The position numbers and the translations under genes were made by a program. A stretch of DNA of 64,000 nt from Lumbricus rubellus (taxonomy: Eukaryota > Annelida > Clitellata > Crassiclitellata > Lumbricidae): contig OX243824.1 of NCBI GenBank assembly GCA_945859605.1, forward strand, positions 6,663,537-6,727,536, read 5' to 3'. Positions 23,500 to 35,545 of the stretch are shown piece after piece. The notes beneath the pieces are model-generated. The model saw nothing but the letters and a program-made list of their open reading frames with translations. It searched no databases and had not been told where the DNA came from. Position 1 is the first letter of the stretch; each line of letters opens with the position of its first letter.

Positions 23500-24560
23500 C
23501 CATCGACTTCAATGAATTGTCCTTCAACAATGTCGGTCTCGATGCCAATCAAATCCCTGCAGTGGTTCCCTTGCAGCTCTTCTCTCTTCTCTCGACTTCT
23601 TTCAAATCCTTTCATATCCCATCGTAGCTTATAATATAATATTATCGTCATGCTTGTCATATCCGTTCACATCATATCCTATTCTTGTATCTCCTCGAAT
23701 ATCCTCTAATATCCTCAAATATCCTGTCATGTCCAATTCTATCTACTCCTCGTCTCTTTTCCTCTCATCCATGTAAAAATCATATCTTGTTATATAATTT
23801 TCTCCTTATTCTTTCTTCCCATACTCATTAGCCTATATAATATCTTATCATTTTCTCCTCTGTTCTTTTCCTTTCATACCGTTTTTTAACATATCCTATC
23901 ATATCTGCACCTATTCTATCCATTCATGTCCAATCCTATTTCGCATTCTCTTCTTCAATTTCCTACTATATATCCTACATTCTGCCATTCTCTTACTTTA
24001 CATGTATATCACATTGCAATCCACCATTTCCTCTCTTCTATACCCAACTCACACCCCATCCATTCATTCCCCCATTTCTCCCATCATACACCTCTCGTCG
24101 ACCCTCTTCCATCTTTGCCTTTCATTTGCCTTAATTCTCTTTCCTTCCCCACTCATCTTCCTTTTCTGGCCTTTCCCCCATGGGACCAACCGCGGACGCA
24201 GAGCGATTGATCCTCCCTTCCCCTAAACCCTTCGACGGACTCCATTATTCCGGATACATTAGGCTATTAACCGCGAAAGTCCGAGTGGTCATTAATTGGG
24301 TGACCCTGCATGGTCCAGAACTACAGGCCGACTGCCTGGAAAAGGTGGAGGAAGAGGATATAAACGACCTTGAACAATTATAGGGTCAGCTACAAAACAG
24401 CGTCTCCAGGCTACCAGCGTAACATTCGTGGAGCAAAGGGAACCAGCGTATGGAACTAATTGAACGGAAGTATTAGCTACACGACAAACGCGTGAAGACA
24501 ACGTTATCTTACACGCAAAGCAGGGAACCGGTATACATGTAGTACCACGTGGTAAAAAAG
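23500..24560. other. Unassigned stretch with tatcct-rich section
   Basis: 23680-24000 is degenerate atatcct / tcatatcc sequence. The small frames at 23498-23630 and 24180-24383 have no recognisable domain. Confidence 0.5.
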
Positions 24561-24667
24561 GGTCGTGTGACCTACAGAAATTTCGACAAAGCGGAAAACG
24601 CTGTAGTCTAGATCTACTCTTAATCTGACGACATGTCATGGTCAATGTGAAAGCTCTTTGGTTCTGG

Positions 24668-24868
24668 GAACCGTAACTGAATTGATAAGAGTGCTCGTTT
24701 GCGGAGCGGAGAGCAGAGGTTCGATTATCACGTCTGAGACGATTAGCATAGGCTACATTGTAGATACCTCGTGTATAATAGGACCTTGAGAAAGTCCTTC
24801 ACTCACAGTTGCTCAGCGCCATCGATTCCTGCTTGATCATCATACACTGGCGCTTAATAAATGCATAC
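24668..24868 (+). mobile_element. SINE-B copy (second tRNA-like family)
   Basis: The head is aactgaattgataagagtgc (A-box-like) with aggttcgattatc as B-box-like. The body is ccttgagaaagtccttcact and the tail ggcgcttaataaatgcata. It differs from SINE-A in head and tail but shares the cttcactcacagttgctcag middle. Confidence 0.65.
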
Positions 24869-25239
24869 TAAGAACAACAGTGTTGTGCTTACTTTAAGCG
24901 CCTTCCAATCTTTGTCAATAATTAGTTTTGAAAAAACTGGTATTATACGCGTTCTGTATGCTTCGAAGTTCCACACCTTTAAATCGGCTCTTAGTGGCGC
25001 CACAAAATCTTTATTTTGCTCAATTTGGTATTTTTTGTAATCGCAACAAAGCTACAATAATTATTACAAACGTACTGACCTTGATGTGATGGATTTTTAT
25101 AATAATTATTATGAAAGCCAATGCTACAATGTTAACATTGTAGGCCTATATATACTGCAACTCACGTACATGGGAAACGTTTGATTGCAATCAGTTTTAT
25201 GGGTCGCCTTATAATCCGCAGAGTATGGCTTCGGCAACC

Positions 25240-25577
25240 TCCCCTCCTCTGCCTCCTCCTCCTCCTCCTCCTCTTCTCCTCTTCGTCTTCCTCCTACTCC
25301 TTCTCCTCCTCCTCCTCCCCTCCATATCCTCTTCACTTAATCCTCCTCTCCTCCTCCTCTTCTTCTTCTCCTCCTCCTCCTCATCTCCTCTTTTTTCTCC
25401 TCCCCTCATCTTCTCTCTTTCTCCTTTCCTCTTCGTCTTTCTCTTCCTCCTCCTCCACTTCCCTTTCTTTATCTACTTCTATCTCTTTCTCCTTATTCCC
25501 CTCCTCCTCCTCTTCCTCCTTCCTCTCCTCGTCCTCTTTCTTTTCCTCCTCCTCCTCCTCGTCATCCTCCTCCTCTA
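25240..25577. repeat. CTC tract, duplication unit 1
   Basis: The counterpart of 27910-28207 in duplication unit 2; both are followed by ctaaaacggttactgtgtag. Confidence 0.92.
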
Positions 25578-25978
25578 AAACGGTTACTGTGTAGGTATTT
25601 CTTCAAGCGCCATCGATTGCTACTTGATCCTCAGACAGTGGCGTTTAACAGATGCAGAATAATGATGACTTTGCCATTATGTCATGCTCACTTTTAAAAT
25701 GCGCCTTGAAATCTTCTTTCAATTCATACAGTTTACTATAGTAAAACTGGAATATGACGCCTCGCTTAGACACCTCTAAATCGAGTTATTATCACGCTAC
25801 AAATTTGCTTTTTCGAACACATTTGCATTCAATCCTCGATACCATATTTAAACCAAATAATTATAGTACCCGCTGCTTTAACGCTGCTAATGACCTAAAG
25901 AACTTTCGACACAGCGCAAAACGCTGTTCTTTTAATTTTACGACATGGCATGGTCAAGGTGAACGCACTTTGGTTCAT

Positions 25979-26188
25979 GGGTATCGTAGCTGAATTGATA
26001 AGAGTACTCGACTTGTAGTGCCGAGTGTACGGGTTCGATATTTACCTCTGAGCCGGTTAGCATATTACATGTATAACGTGTATAGGGACCTTGAACAACG
26101 GTCCTTCACTCACAGTTGGTCAGCGCCGTCGATTCCTGCTTCGTCATTATACATTGGCGCTTAATAAATGCATAATAAGAACAACAGT
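25979..26188 (+). mobile_element. SINE-B copy
   Basis: Same layout as the 24668 copy: agctgaattgataagagtac, gggttcgatatttacc, cagcgccgtcgattcctgct and ggcgcttaataaatgcataa. It marks the start of the second segmental copy. Confidence 0.65.
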
Positions 26189-26270
26189 GTTATACTCAGT
26201 TTATGCGCCTTTCAATCTTTGTCAATAATTAGTTTTAAAAAAACTGGTATTATGCGCGTTCTACATTGTA

Positions 26271-27667
26271 CAGGGTGGCTCCAAAAAAATGTACCACCGG
26301 ATAAAATGCGATATCTTCGCAACCGATTGAACTTTTTCTACGAAAAATTTCCAATTTGCAGGGGAATGAATTTCCAACAATCCCTGAAAGTTTCAGTTGA
26401 AACTTTTCATGTTTGCAAAAGTTACAGCTGTTCAAACTTAAAATTTCGTTTTTTCAAATTTTCGCGGAAAATGAACGTCACTTGTAGATTTCCATGTCAA
26501 ATGATATCACTATTCACTACGACCTCAGAATTTCGTTTTGCAATTTATTGTGAGGTATAATGGGAGTGTCCACTCCCTGCCTTAGCAAAAGCTCAACTTC
26601 GTCTTGTGAAGCTCAGTATGGCCTTGTTGGTCGGGTCCTGCGGCAACTGACCCCACATTAGCAGCAAGACTTGCTTCAGCTGGCCAATGTTCTCCAACTT
26701 TGGATGAAATGTCTTGCAGCGTTCCAGCATAGCTCACCAGACGTGATAAGCAGGAGGGCTAAGGCCTGGCGAGTTTGTTAGTCATCTTTGCCAAGAAATT
26801 TACTTCAGTTGATGGCAATAAGGTAGCGCCATCATAATCAAACTTGCCATGCGAGCCAGCAGTCGCACCGTCCTGCTGGAAATTAAAACCAGATGTTAGA
26901 GCATACCTGGTCTTCAATGAGTCTGGGTAAGAGAGTTCAACGATGAGTTTGACATCCAACCTACTGAATGGGATTGAATGCAGTCTTTTTTGCAGCCGTA
27001 ACACACGCCATCATATCTGATGTCGAAACCACGATGTGCTTTGCAAACTTGACCCTTTTGATTACCAAGCGAATTTCTTGAAAATCGTACTTTTTTCATC
27101 AGACCAAGCGACCGCTTCCTGCCTCGCTTCCAACATCTGATCTTCGTTACATGAACATGTTTACATATAGCTTTCAATATGCTCAGGCTCCACTTTTCAC
27201 TGGGTATTTTGCTACGATTACGCGATGTCCCAGTCTCTGTTCACGCAGCGTCTGAGTTTCCATTTTATCTTCCGCAGAAACTGCCCATGACGTTCCGCAA
27301 TGGATTTACGAATTGAGTCCTTAATCTATAAAATATCACTAAATACCAACAGTTTGCTTCATAAACAGCTTCTTTACAGCTCTTAGTGAGGTCGTAGGAC
27401 ATCATCATCATTTCTTATGATGTAATTTGCAAAAAATCCCAATTAAATCACATTGTATTGGAGCTTGGTTCTCCGGATATCTGAAAAAACGAAATTTTAA
27501 GTTTGAACAGCTGTAACTTTTGCAAACATGAAAATTTTCAGGTGAAACTTTCAGGGATTGTTGGAAATTCATTCCCCTACAAAATGGAAAATTTTCACAG
27601 AAAAATGTCAGTCGGTTGCGAAGTTATCGCATTTTATCCGGTGGTACATTTTTTTTGAGCCACCCTG
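26271..27667 (-). mobile_element. Mariner/Tc1-like element B (decayed), TA-flanked
   Basis: The termini are CAGGGTGGCTCCAAAAAA and its inverse, flanked by TA. The inverted repeats exceed 150 bp. The minus-strand interior holds the DDE-core signature FNFQQDGATAGSHGKFDYD (canonical WFQQDGATAHTA) and a frame starting MKAICKHVHVTKIRCWKRGR, separated by a frameshift. It is inserted within the second copy of the 24.6-29.0 kb duplication; the first copy at about 24,950 shows the corresponding unoccupied site. Confidence 0.85.
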
Positions 27668-27909
27668 TATATACTTCGAAGTTCGACACCTTTAAATCGG
27701 CTCCTAGTGGCGCTACAAGTTCCTTATTTCGCTCATTTTAGTATTTATGCAATATCAGATAACGAGAACCCTACAATATTAGAAACTTACTGTAATTGGT
27801 GTAATGAATGATTTTTAATTATGAAAACCAATGCTACAATGTTAACCTTGTAGGCCTACTGCAACTCACGTTGGAAACGTTTAATTGCCATCAGTTCTAG
27901 CGGTCACCT

Positions 27910-27922
27910 TAATTATAACAAG

Positions 27923-27953
<31 letters not shown>

Positions 27954-28207
27954 GCCTTCGTCTTCCTCCTCCTCCTCCTCCTTCTTTTCTTCTCCTCCAC
28001 CTCCTTCTCGTCCTCCGTCTTCTCCTCCTCACCTAGTCCTCATCTCTTCCTTCTCCTGACCTCTTCATCTTCTGCTCCTCTGCCTTTTCCTCCTTTTTCT
28101 CCTCTTTTCCTCCTCCTCCCTCTCCTCCTCCTCCTCCTCCTCTTCTTTTTTCTTATCCTCCTCAATCTCTTTCTCCTTTTCCTCCTCCTCCTCCTCCTCC
28201 TCGTCAT
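27910..28207. repeat. CTC tract, duplication unit 2
   Basis: Same position in the repeat unit as 25240-25577. Confidence 0.92.
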
Positions 28208-28574
28208 CCTCCTACTCTAAAACGGTTACTGTGTAGGTATTTCTTCCAGCGCCATCGTTTGCTACTTGATCATCAGACAGTGGCTTTTAATTAACAGATG
28301 CAGAATAATGATGACTGTGTCATTGTGTCATGCTCAGTTTAAATGCCTTGAAATCTTCTTTCAATTCATTCACTTCACGATAGTAAAATTGGAATATGAC
28401 GCCTCGCTTAGACACCTCTAAATCGCGTTATTATAACGCTACAAATTTCCTTTTTCGCTCAAATCTGCATTCAATTGTGAAACTGAAATTTACTCATATA
28501 GTACCTTGCTCATAAGTGCTGTAATACGCCGAGCAAATTTATGTCCAGGGTAATGGCCTCTGTTGTATGTATGT

Positions 28575-28785
28575 ATGTATGTGCACTTGTTATAGAGCCC
28601 CTTCAAGCTCTCCCTACTCAGAGGCGCTCCCGATGCAGAGCGGACACTGCATCGGAGTTTCATGCCGAAGCGCTGAGCAATTGTGAGTGAAGGACTTGCC
28701 CAAGGTCCTTACGCGGCGAGGTGGATTCGAACCTCGGACCTTCCGGCTCCAAGGCAACGACGCCACCACTAAACCACCGCGCCCC
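28575..28785 (-). mobile_element. SINE-A copy, full length
   Basis: On the minus strand ggggcgcggtggtttagtgg leads into an intact B box and the gtgcacat tail; a short TGTA microsatellite extends the tail. It is inserted in the second copy of the 24.6-29.0 kb duplication. Confidence 0.87.
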
Positions 28786-28978
28786 ACTCTGTTGTCATAG
28801 ACCCTGGTCAAATTGGAATCCTCCATCTGCATTCAAACTTCGATATAGAATTTTTGAACCAAATTATATAGTACCCGCTGCTTTAACGCTGCTCATGACC
28901 TACGGAGGTTTCGACGCAGCGGAAAACGTTGTTATTTTAATTTGACGACATGGCATGGTCAAGGTGAACGCATTTTTA

Positions 28979-29095
28979 TGGGTACCGTAACTGAACTGAT
29001 AAGAGTGCTCGACTTATAGTGCCGAGTGTTCGAGTTCGATATCTACCTCTGAGACGGTTAGCACAGATACCGTGTAGGGACCTTGAGAAAGTCAT
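28979..29095 (+). mobile_element. SINE-B copy, tail-truncated
   Basis: The head and B-box-like gagttcgatatctacc are present; the sequence leaves the family after ccttgagaaagtca. Confidence 0.6.
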
Positions 29096-29559
29096 ATGTT
29101 TTCAATAATAAGATTATGCGTTTACGTTAGTAAAAATTTGTATATTACGCTCTGCTTAGACACCTTTAAATCGGGACTTCTCTCGCTACAAATTCTTTAT
29201 TTTCGCATAATTTTTACATTTAAGAATCTGGTGGTAATGATAACAATCATAAGGATAATTACTATGTCATACTCAGTTTTTGCGACTTTTATTCTTTTTC
29301 AATAGTTTACATTAGTAAAGGCCAGTACATGACGCTCTGCTTATACACCTTTTGAATCTGGCATTTTCGGCGCTACAAATTTCTGATCTTCTCATTCCAA
29401 CGTAAATCACTGACGAACACCACGCATAATCACCATGCTGTTAAAAACTTACGTTCACATTATACGACAAGATTCTTTATTTTCGCTTGATTTTATAGTC
29501 AAGATTCTGGTCTTGCGCTGTTAAGAATTGATATCATTGTGCCACAATAAGTGGCGAAA

Positions 29560-29742
29560 AGTCAACATATCGGTTAGAGCTTTCGCATTGTAGTGCAGCG
29601 AGTAGGGATTCAATCCCCTCCTCCTTTCAGACAGTGACTGCATGTGTAGGGACAGTGAGCAAATCCTTCACTCACAGTTGCTCAGTGCCATCGATCGATT
29701 CATGGTCATCATATATTGGCGCTATATAAATGCAAAATAATG
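29560..29742 (+). mobile_element. SINE-B copy, diverged
   Basis: It has a tRNA-like atcggttagagctttcgca head, gggattcaatcccc, gttgctcagtgccatcgat and the tail ggcgctatataaatgc. Confidence 0.55.
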
Positions 29743-29883
29743 GCAATAATAACAATCATAAGGATAATTATGTCATGCTCAGTTTATGCGACTTTGATTC
29801 TTTTTTCAATTTGAAATCGGGTAGGCTATTTTACATTAGTAAAGGCCAGTACATGACGCTCTGCTTATACACCTTTAAATCGT

Positions 29884-30082
29884 GCCTATTGATGATGATG
29901 ATGTCCATCCTCATTGCTGAGGGTCGGAGACCAGAGGCAACGACAGCAGCTTCCTCCATTCCACTCTTTCCTGCGCCCGTCTGGCACAGTCCACAGGTGA
30001 TAGTCCGGTCCAGTCACATACATCATCCATCCAGCGCCTCCTCGGTCTTCCCCGTGCTCTCGTTCCCTCGATTCGTCCATGT
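29884..30082 (-). mobile_element. LINE ORF2 3'-terminal fragment with ATC-rich tail
   Basis: The minus strand reads RIEGTRARGRPRRRWMDDVC, then DWTGLSPVDCARRAQERVEW and RKLLSLPLVSDPQQ stop, followed by a short catcatcatca tail. G-R-P-x-x-R-W-x-D-D and the closing W-R-K-L motif are characteristic of LINE reverse transcriptase C-termini. It is 5'-truncated and open throughout. Confidence 0.75.
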
Positions 30083-30219
30083 ATTAGCCTATTAGACGCT
30101 ACAAATTTCTTATCTTCGCATCTAATGCATATGCGTGCATTCTTGGATACTACGTATGAATCATGCCGTTAAAAACTTACGCTACCATTATTTTGTAAGG
30201 ATGTTAGATAATTGAAACA

Positions 30220-30393
30220 TTTCACCGCTTAATACGTGGGAAAAGAGTTGCTTATCTGCTAAATCACGTGCCATTTAAAGCGAAGAGTAGAGGTTTGATC
30301 CGTTTCCTCTTCTGGGACATTGATCAAGTCCTCAATTGACGATTACTCAACGCCTTCGCTTGATGCTTGGTTATTAGATAGTGGTTATTAAAT
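30220..30393 (+). mobile_element. SINE-B copy, diverged, with GAT tail
   Basis: It keeps gcgaagagtagaggtttgat, a degenerate tcaatt...ctcaacgccttcgcttgatg body and a tail that grades into the GAT/GGT microsatellite. Confidence 0.45.
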
Positions 30394-30401
30394 AATGATG
30401 A

Positions 30402-30435
<34 letters not shown>

Positions 30436-30590
30436 GATGATAATAATGATGACGACGACGATGATGATGATGATGATGATGATGGTGTTGGTGGTGGTGG
30501 TGGTGGTGGTGGTGATGATAATGATGACGACGACGATGATGATGATGATGGTGGTGGTGGTGGTGGTGGTGGTGGTGGTGGTGGTGGTGG

Positions 30591-30629
<39 letters not shown>

Positions 30630-30665
30630 CGACGACGAAGACGACGACGATGACGATGATGATGA
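30388..30665. repeat. GAT/GGT/GAC trinucleotide array
   Basis: Alternating blocks of GAT, GGT and GAC in a repeated order (GAT-GGT-GATAAT-GAC), so the array is itself built of larger units. Confidence 0.95.
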
Positions 30666-31429
30666 TTATGATAATATTAAAAACAGTAATATCAATAATA
30701 GCAACAATGGCAATAATAAATGGATTATAACAAAAACTGCGTTACGCTCAGTTTAAGTTCCTTTAAAATTTAAATCTTCTTTCAGTGGATACAGATTACA
30801 TTATAGCTCTGCCTACACACCTTTAATTTGTGTATGATTAACCTTATAAATATATTATTCTCGTTAAAACGTTTATGCTCTGCTAAGGACCAGCGTGGTT
30901 ATACTAAAATACATGTACGTGGGTAAACAGTTACCTATCGGTTAGTACGGACGTATTGTAATGCGGAGAGCTGGGTTTCGATCCCCTCCTTTGAGATGGC
31001 TACTACTGTATGTACGAACCTTGAGCAAATGGTATGAAATTTCTGAATGAATGAAATTATGAATGAACGAAAGAACGATTAATGAATTAATGAATGGATG
31101 GATGGATGAATGAATGAATGAATGAAGGAACAAGTGAATGAATGGATGAATGGCAGCATAGTAACTGCATAATCTAAGCATAGCCGTACTTATGCAACGG
31201 AAACGAAAGATGACAAAAACAATCGTAAAAAATAACAGCAATAGCACATAATAGCAATGACACACATGAAAAATGACAAACAATTAACAGGAACACGGAC
31301 ATGTTATAGGAACAATAACATTAAAAAACAAAGACACGCAGGAACTATGCCATAGACAAGAACAACACAATGGTTATGGCTATGGCTAATGACTTAGCAT
31401 AGAACAACAACAACAACACACATAATGAT

Positions 31430-31500
31430 ATATATATACATAATGTATATATGTAATATATATATATAATATATATATATAATATATATATATAATATAT
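31430..31500. repeat. TA-rich microsatellite
   Basis: TA runs with aatatatatataat units. Confidence 0.9.
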
Positions 31501-31705
31501 CCAGCCGCATACGAATTAATGAATCATTTGAAAAGATCGAGTAATTTTTATAAATAGACAAGATGGGCAACAAGACTTTCGCATCAAGTCAAGTAAGTTC
31601 GTAAAATCAACAGTATCAAACTTAGGTTCAAAATGCACAATGTATCCATGGCACAACACAAGCACGGCTTAGCACTAGCGTATATCATTCGATAGGTATT
31701 GTTAG

Positions 31706-31857
31706 ATGGCGCTCCAATCCCACCAATCCGTGTCTCTCTTCCTAACGCAATGACCTCCACCTTGATTCTGGAAGAATGTAGTCCTCGTACTTTCTCCACG
31801 GTTTGTGTGAATGCGGTTCACGACTCGGGGCCCAAGTATTGCGATAGCACGCACTGA
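31706..31857 (+). CDS. Fibronectin type III-like exon candidate
   Basis: The acceptor is tattgttag ending at 31705, and phase-1 entry gives DGAPIPPIRVSLPNAMTS, then a strand ending LILEEC, SPRTFSTVCVNAVHDSG and a stop at 31855. The pattern L-x-L, two hydrophobic strands and A-x-x-x-x-G resembles the end of a fibronectin III module, though the classical Tyr corner is absent. It may be a terminal exon, part of the CUB gene or another gene, or a pseudo-exon. Calling it FN3 is inference from motif spacing only. Confidence 0.35.
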
Positions 31858-31954
31858 TGGAGACAAAGAAGCAGACCAATTAATCTCTAAGGCAATGTGT
31901 TTATTGACATCATCAATCGTCATCAATCACTATGATCTACGACTTCTTCTTCTT

Positions 31955-31955
31955 C

Positions 31956-32033
<78 letters not shown>

Positions 32034-32133
32034 GTCGTCGTCGTCATTATCATCATCATCATCATCGTCGTCGTCGTCGTCATTATCATCATCATCATCA
32101 TCGTCGTCGTCATCATCGTCATCATCGTCGTCG

Positions 32134-32185
<52 letters not shown>

Positions 32186-32232
32186 GAACAACAACAACAT
32201 CATCATCGTCGTCATCATCATCATCATTCTCG
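31955..32232. repeat. CAT/CGT trinucleotide array
   Basis: CAT at 31958-32030, then CAT/CGT blocks of higher-order period, then CAT to 32185. Confidence 0.95.
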
Positions 32233-32382
32233 ATGGGATTGCATCCGTATCATTCAACACAACTGACACAAATGGGAAAGAAGAGGGATTCGGAACAGAT
32301 GCTATGAAGGGGCTCTGTGTATTATAGTGATCAATCTACAAGGTAGTACTACTTGCTGTCTGTGTGTGTGTGTTCGTATGCG

Positions 32383-32495
<113 letters not shown>

Positions 32496-33162
32496 TGCGC
32501 ATTACATACCTTCCGAAGGCGCGTCTATGTACCCACAGCAACCGTCCGAGGGACTAGGCGTAATCCGAAGGCTTTTGAGGACGCTCTCGGATTACGAGCC
32601 CATTATGAATTATTTGTAAAATTATAACATACAATTTTAACAAAACAAACATACTGAAAGATAGCTAACAATAATATCTTCTATATTTATTAATATTTTT
32701 GAAATTCGAATCGGTGAAGTATTTTAAAATCGCGATTTTGTCAAGCTCTCGGTTTGTCGTGGGCGGAGCTTAACTTTTCGCAATCCGAGAGCTAAGAAAC
32801 ACGTTTCCACCAGATTCACACACGTATGTACTTTTGCCTGATTTTGGAGTGTGTTTCTTCAACTGGGCTAGTATTGGGCTAGGTTTCGTAGATCTGCGCC
32901 TAAGAAGAACGAATACACTATCGACTGTGTTAAGCGTGGCGAAAGGGAAGAGATAGACTATTATTTTGTTTATATTTTAAAATCTTTTCAAGTTTGCGAT
33001 ACTTAGATCGGGGTTGAAGCTTAAGGCAAGTTATTCAAGCATTTGTATCATAGCGTTAATAGTAGGAAACACTAATAGTAGGCATAATCGAAGGTTGGTC
33101 TATAATACGCAATCGAAAGCGCGTACCCCCTGCTCACCACGGTTCTTGTCCATCTACACCAA

Positions 33163-33240
33163 GGGTGTCAAACCTTTTTGAGTGGCGGGCCAATGTGAAC
33201 ATCTTCCAGCAAGTGGTGGGCCAGGGTGTCATCACAGGAA
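33163..33240. mobile_element. Possible hAT 5' end fragment
   Basis: The sequence caagggtgtcaaacc followed by gagtggcgggccaatgtgaa resembles the 5' end of common hAT repeats that begin CAGGGGTGTCAAACT...GGGCC. No matching 3' end was found within about 1 kb. Confidence 0.35.
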
Positions 33241-33794
33241 AATATAGGCTTAACTAATGTGGAAACCTTATGTTCCTCAAGCGCGTTTCAATTTGACATT
33301 CTCTGTCGGTGTGCTTTGATATCAATATTTATTATGATAATAATAATAATCGTAATGTGTTGATAAAATACTACCTGATATTTTAATTTATCATTTGTCA
33401 CATACTTAAAAATGACACTGAATGAGTTATTTAGCGGCCGATTGACTAGATTTTGTCATTTTAAATCAGTTTGGGCTGGCTTTATGCGTAAACATATTAA
33501 GTTTCCTATTTGTAAAACTACTTCTGTGTATTTTACGACCATTTCTATTGAACATCAACAATAAAATGGAATCCCCCTCAAAAATCTCATGTATTCACAG
33601 ACCGTAGACAGAGTGTAAATGCATGAATAAATTGTGTTTACAAGACAGTAATTATCTGGTTTCGTGATATGTTTCCATTTGGCGACTGTATCTGTGATTT
33701 CTAATGGTTCTCGGCAAGCATTTACAGAACGATAAACCCTTGTATTTAGTGGAGAAATTATGTATTATTATTCATCATTTTGTTTCTTCGGCAG

Positions 33795-33895
33795 GTACTA
33801 TGCCGAATCACCGGACGCAGAAGAATGTCGTCAAGACGGTGATGGAGAAGACGCTGGCTGCTCAAGACAGATACTCGCAGAACACGGGCATTAAG
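33795..33895 (+). CDS. Unidentified exon candidate, paired with 34484
   Basis: The exon is framed by ttcttcggcag and the donor GTATGC. Phase-1 entry gives TMPNHRTQKNVVKTVMEK, then TLAAQDRYSQNTGIK, and it leaves in phase 0. This frame continues open in phase 0 in the next candidate exon at 34484, which supports a real spliced pair. The peptide is basic and hydrophilic with no domain I recognise. It lies inside the 32.6-39.4 kb block that holds recombinase fragments, so it could be host or transposon coding. A second frame here is open but ends in a stop before the donor. Confidence 0.4.
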
Positions 33896-33922
33896 GTATG
33901 CTGTGTGATGGTGAAGATCAGT

Positions 33923-33990
33923 AGCGTTGCCCTCTTTTTTTATCCGAGCTAGGGATTGGCTTTGCAAAATGCAAGAGTGCTATAGTGCAG
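33923..33990 (-). repeat. Dispersed repeat R (minus copy, diverged)
   Basis: It reads gcgttgccctcttttttta then tccgagctagggattggctt; a more decayed copy of repeat R just after the 33795 exon donor. Confidence 0.45.
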
Positions 33991-34483
33991 CGGTGGTGTA
34001 AGGTGGTGTTAGGAGGAGAAAATTGTAAAAGGATAATAATTATAATAAGGCTCTGTAGTTGCATAATGCTAATCTTAGGAAATTTTTAAAATAATATTAA
34101 TGATGTTGATAATAATAATAATGTTGATAATAATATTATAATTCGTTTATTAATTCAATCTGACAAGTACACGGTGATATTTAAATCAGCTCCGTATTTT
34201 AGCAGTGAGCACTATGTAAATCGTTAACCACTCTACCACAATTGCATGATCTTCAAAGTGCTCGTTAAGTTTTAAGGAAACTCCATATTTTAGTAGTGCT
34301 ATATAAATTGTCCATCTCATTGTATTTTGTCTATAAATTGACAATACATAATGCCTTTTGTCTTTAAATTGCCCATACCAATGCCTTTTGTCTATAAATT
34401 TCCTATAACAATGTCTTTTGAGGATGACCAGGTTTCCCAAAGCTTTCGATTCTTTGTTTACAGTTTTCCATTGTTCTTTTCAG

Positions 34484-34574
34484 CAGGCAAGGTCTCAAGG
34501 TCTCACGGTCTCTGCACCCAGACGCAGCACTGTCCAGACAGATCCGTGGAGGGCACCCGTCACAGCAACGCAAG
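34484..34574 (+). CDS. Unidentified exon candidate, paired with 33795
   Basis: A pyrimidine-rich acceptor (ttgttcttttcag) precedes it. Phase-0 entry gives QARSQGLTVSAPRRSTVQTD, then PWRAPVTATQ. The donor is GTACGC at 34575 and the exit phase is 1. The sequence is Ser/Thr/Arg-rich and probably disordered. No continuation with matching phase is certain: the acceptor at 35275 entered in phase 1 gives only a short frame ending in a stop. Function unknown. Confidence 0.4.
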
Positions 34575-34943
34575 GTACGCATTCACAATCGAACAAAATA
34601 CAATATGATGCAATACAGCATGATGCCATACGATGCAATGTGCTTGTACCAGTGGTGTCAAAACTTTAATTATTCTTAAATAAGTGTTAAATATTTATTC
34701 AGTGATGGTGCTACCATGGGTCGTGGTTTTCTCTTGAACTGTCTTATAAACTGCCATAAATTCTTTGCATAATTTTAATGTCTTCTCTACATTTAACTTC
34801 TTTAGCCCCAACGTGAAATGCCAAAAATAATATTATTATAAGCTTCATTATTATTAGTACTGCTATTATTCGACAAATTCTGTTTGAACAAATGACCCGC
34901 TGAGGGCTATGGCGTTAAAGCTGGATGGAACAGATACCAGATA

Positions 34944-35175
<232 letters not shown>

Positions 35176-35275
35176 ATATTATTGTTGTTATTGTTATCAG
35201 TTATTTAACATATGTATTTAGCCTACCAATCAATGTCCAATGTGATAAATAATATCGTTTTGTGAACGTTTATTA

Positions 35276-35545
35276 CAGGGCAGAATGAATCTGTCAGCTA
35301 TCAATCCAGAGGGCAACGATGGATACGATGCTGTGAGCTCAAGCACTGCTGGTTTGTCTTGGAAGATCAATAAAATGAATCTGTCAGCTATCAATCCAGA
35401 GGGCAACGATGGATACGATGCTGTGAGCTCAAGCACTGCTGGTTTGTCTTGGAAGATGAATAAAAGAAATCGAGGAGTTCCTGTTTTGTTCACCCCAGAC
35501 ATGCATAAATCTACAGAACTTCTAGTAAGGCTTCGAGGAAACTAG
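35276..35545 (+). pseudogene. Tyrosine-recombinase-like gene fragment, middle part, with internal 90-bp duplication
   Basis: Ninety bases at 35284-35373 are repeated almost exactly at 35374-35463, duplicating 30 codons (MNLSAINPEGNDGYDAVSSS and following). The single-copy part then reads KRNRGVPVLFTPDMHKSTEL and ends LVRLRGN with a stop. From memory of the family, a basic G/N-R-x-V-P-V-L-x-T-P-x-M segment precedes the catalytic domain in animal Crypton-like or phage-integrase-like genes. The expected next segment is found on the opposite strand at 36233-35899, so the gene is rearranged as well as truncated. Family assignment is from motif memory, without alignment. Confidence 0.5.

Larger units (their letters stand above)
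24567..29050. repeat. Tandem segmental duplication (units at about 24567, 25889 and 28889)
   Basis: Each unit opens with gacct(a)...tttcgac.cagcg.aaaacg, then gacgacatg.catggtcaa, SINE-B, a gacacctttaaatcgg box, gttaac.ttgtaggcct, a CTC tract and aaaacggttactgtgtaggt. Unit 1 spans about 1.3 kb. Unit 2 spans about 3.0 kb because it carries mariner element B and a SINE-A. The third unit is truncated. Confidence 0.78.
29095..31030. repeat. Further diverged units of the same repeat neighbourhood
   Basis: Boxes of the type acatgacgctctgcttagac and cacctttaaatcg, then cgctacaaattctttatttt, recur at about 29150, 29335, 29860 and 30810, alternating with SINE-B copies. The 29884-30082 LINE tail is inserted in one unit. 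A minus-strand copy lies at 50030-50210. Confidence 0.65.

Noticed and set aside
23498..23640. Possible exon reading [20 protein letters not shown]
   Set aside because: The acceptor is acceptable, but no donor was found, the opposite strand gives an equally protein-like frame, and the phase does not join any neighbour.
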